Made by a program: the position numbers and the translations under genes. 64,000 nt of DNA, taken from assembly GCF_014529535.1 (NCBI RefSeq), contig NC_050736.1:248001-312000 (forward strand), given 5' to 3'. Source of the stretch: Bradysia coprophila. Lineage: Eukaryota; Arthropoda; Insecta; Diptera; Sciaridae. Of this stretch, positions 62,355 to 64,000 are shown piece by piece (the first letter of the stretch is position 1; each line of letters starts with the position of its first letter). Under the pieces are notes generated by a model. The model worked only from the letters and a program-made list of their open reading frames with translations. It had not been told where the DNA came from and did no database searches.

Positions 62355-63249
62355 ATGTTTTGTCCAACAAAAAACGTAAACTTGTGTTGATCTATCTTAC
62401 AACAAACGAGTTGACTTTCACGACCAGAGAAACCTGCGTGCTAAATATTTTAGAGACAATGGTCAATCATATTGTACTCATAAATAATAGTGAAAAACTT
62501 CGGAAGTTTATATACAAAACTTTCTTCTTGGTGATATTTGGTCATACCTTGTCTCTAGTTTCACTGCTCGATATTTGGTCAAACCTTGTAGTTTTACTTG
62601 AATTTTGTATCACTGAGAAGCTCTTGAAATTTTTGGTAGAATTGTTCGCTGCAGAATCTACAGTTAAATTCAGTCATCCTTAACCTTTCACAGACGGCAA
62701 GCAGTTTTACCATCCGATCTATAACTTCATTTGATCGAAAATTTTCCGATATTGATTTCAGAAATCTTTTACTTCATTTGTTTTGAACATGCTTTTGCTA
62801 TTGAGTAAGACCTCATTAGTAAAGCTTGAAGATGATCTATAATAATTCTGTAATTACTGTGCTATGTAGAATGAATTGAAATAAAGACTCTTTATTACTG
62901 ATCTATAACAGTATGAGTATATCCAGTATAAAATGTCCAGTATATTTTACTTGAAATTTAATACAGCTAACACTGTATAAGACAGTTTCCATTTTCATTA
63001 TATTTTAGTATAGAGTTAAAAGGCATCGGTGCTTTGCTGGATTTTAGTTTACTCTTGATGATATCTTTCCATCAGAATCCTATTTGAAAAATGTACGACC
63101 ACGAATGTGGTAGTTTAAGCGAACAATTTTTCATTTTATTTTGTCATTTTGTTCTATAAATCATCTTCAATGACGTTTGAAATGCAATCTACGTTAAAAA
63201 TAGTTATTTACGTATCGATTGAGTATGCCGAAAGAGTTACGTATTAAGT

Positions 63250-63580
63250 TTTGTATTCTTGCTAAGAGGACCGAAAGTAAAAAAATGTCAATTAAAGGGG
63301 CGAAAGCGAAAGCTTTTGCCCCGCAAATTGTCAGCTTTACTTTCGGGACTCTTAGCAAGTATACAATAGTTATTTGTGTATCTGTTTTGGACGATTCATT
63401 TTAGGCAATTTCGCGAGTTGTAGCCCGAACGAAGTGAGGGTTACATGCGAAAGTGCCTAAAATCAATCGTCCAAAACAGATACTCAAAAAAATTTTCATG
63501 TAAGGGGTCGAAAACCCGAGAAAAATCTCGAAACTCCCTCATTTTCGGCCCCGACACATGAAAAAATCATAAAAATGAAT
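63250..63580. mobile_element. Composite hairpin element
   Basis: Two adjacent hairpins are present. ttgctaagaggaccgaaagt (63259 on) pairs with tactttcgggactcttagca (to 63357). gtatctgttttggacgattc (63379 on) pairs with gaatcgtccaaaacagatac-like sequence ending 63484. The 63485-63580 part recurs inverted at 53600-53690. Confidence 0.65.
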
Positions 63581-63779
63581 GAATGAACGATGTTACGTCT
63601 GAAAGTACCGTTACTTGAACAATACAGTAGATAGCGCCTCAGTACATAAAAGCACCTACTGGCTTGCGCTTTTCAGATTTTCATGTCATGCTTAAAGTGC
63701 TGCAGGCGTTGACGTTTTGTCTGAAACAGAGGTGACAGTTCGCTCTAGTTTGACAGGGAAGAAATCAGAAATTTCTGCT

Positions 63780-63970
63780 TCGAGAAGAAAAACGGGTAAT
63801 CACACTTCGCAAGAATGAAAAACGTTGTGTCTCCTAAAGACGAGAAATATGAAGTTCTAATCAGAGCGAAACATCGCTCCTAATTTCCTATTTTCTCCTC
63901 TCGGTAAACGGTTTTTGCGTCCAGAGTGGAGCGAGTTGGAATTTTCGTTTTTCTTCCAGAGATGAACACA
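63780..63970. repeat. Copy of the 18.6 kb dispersed repeat
   Basis: It contains atttcctattttctcctctc and ggtaaac, matching 18.81-18.84 kb, preceded in both by gcgaaa-type and catcgct sequence. Confidence 0.5.
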
Positions 63971-64000
63971 CCGTGTTTCATATGTGCAAGGTATGAGTTA

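Larger units (their letters stand above)
62355..64000. other. Gene-free end of window with repeats
   Basis: AATAAA sequences at 62343 and near 62879 could end the LAP-like transcript. The rest carries the hairpins at 63250-63484, an element shared with 53.6 kb, and the dispersed repeat at 63780-63970. No coding gene is seen. Confidence 0.6.

Noticed and set aside
1-64000. CRISPR arrays, bacterial operons, viral genes
   Set aside because: No regular spacer array, ribosome-binding sites or viral protein frames; the window is ordinary eukaryotic nuclear DNA.

Overview
The window is nuclear DNA of an insect, most likely a lower dipteran (midge or fungus-gnat type). It is AT-rich. Genes are split by short GT-AG introns (about 55-120 bp) and some multi-kilobase introns. 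It carries Atrophin/Grunge, a Zasp-type muscle protein with insect-style alternative ends, peritrophin-like chitin-binding proteins and a sperm-LAP-like M17 protein. The many small inverted-repeat (MITE and foldback) elements in introns and spacers also fit. The species call is inference; I recognised no species-specific marker.

Layout. 1-20.8 kb (+): 3' half of a Gln/Pro/Tyr-rich Zasp66-like Z-disc gene, with a long intron on each side of every exon and three possible C-terminal ends. 20.8-31.9 kb: gene-poor AT-rich spacer that includes a 2.16 kb element with terminal inverted repeats. 32.0-40.3 kb (-): Gug/Atrophin, 14 coding exons with the ELM2-SANT head, a long low-complexity middle, a polyQ tract and the conserved Atrophin tail. 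44.5-45.6 kb (+): chitin-binding protein A. 46.7-50.5 kb (+): complete TM9SF4 orthologue, nine coding exons. 52.0-52.6 kb (-): C-terminal half of a pancreatic-lipase-family gene with its catalytic residues but no N-terminal half in view. 54.5-56.4 and 57.2-59.7 kb (+): chitin-binding paralogues B and C, each ending in a mucin-like Thr/Pro tail. 60.5-62.4 kb (+): complete leucyl-aminopeptidase-family (M17) gene that has lost several catalytic residues. 62.4-64.0 kb: repeats only.

The genes do not form an operon or single pathway. The three chitin-binding genes are a tandem family with one exon plan (42-nt signal exon; conserved phase-1 junction after a 160-166-nt third exon) and probably make gut-lining or cuticle-associated secreted proteins. 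TM9SF4 and the lipase remnant lie inside that cluster. The strongest items for follow-up are the catalytically degenerate LAP, the chitin-binding triplet with its 24-bp coding tandem repeat, a 60-bp in-frame intron in Gug, the alternative ends of the Zasp gene, and several previously unnamed inverted-repeat elements with target-site-like flanks.

All exon boundaries were derived by eye from splice signals, reading frame and remembered family conservation. No search or RNA evidence was available.
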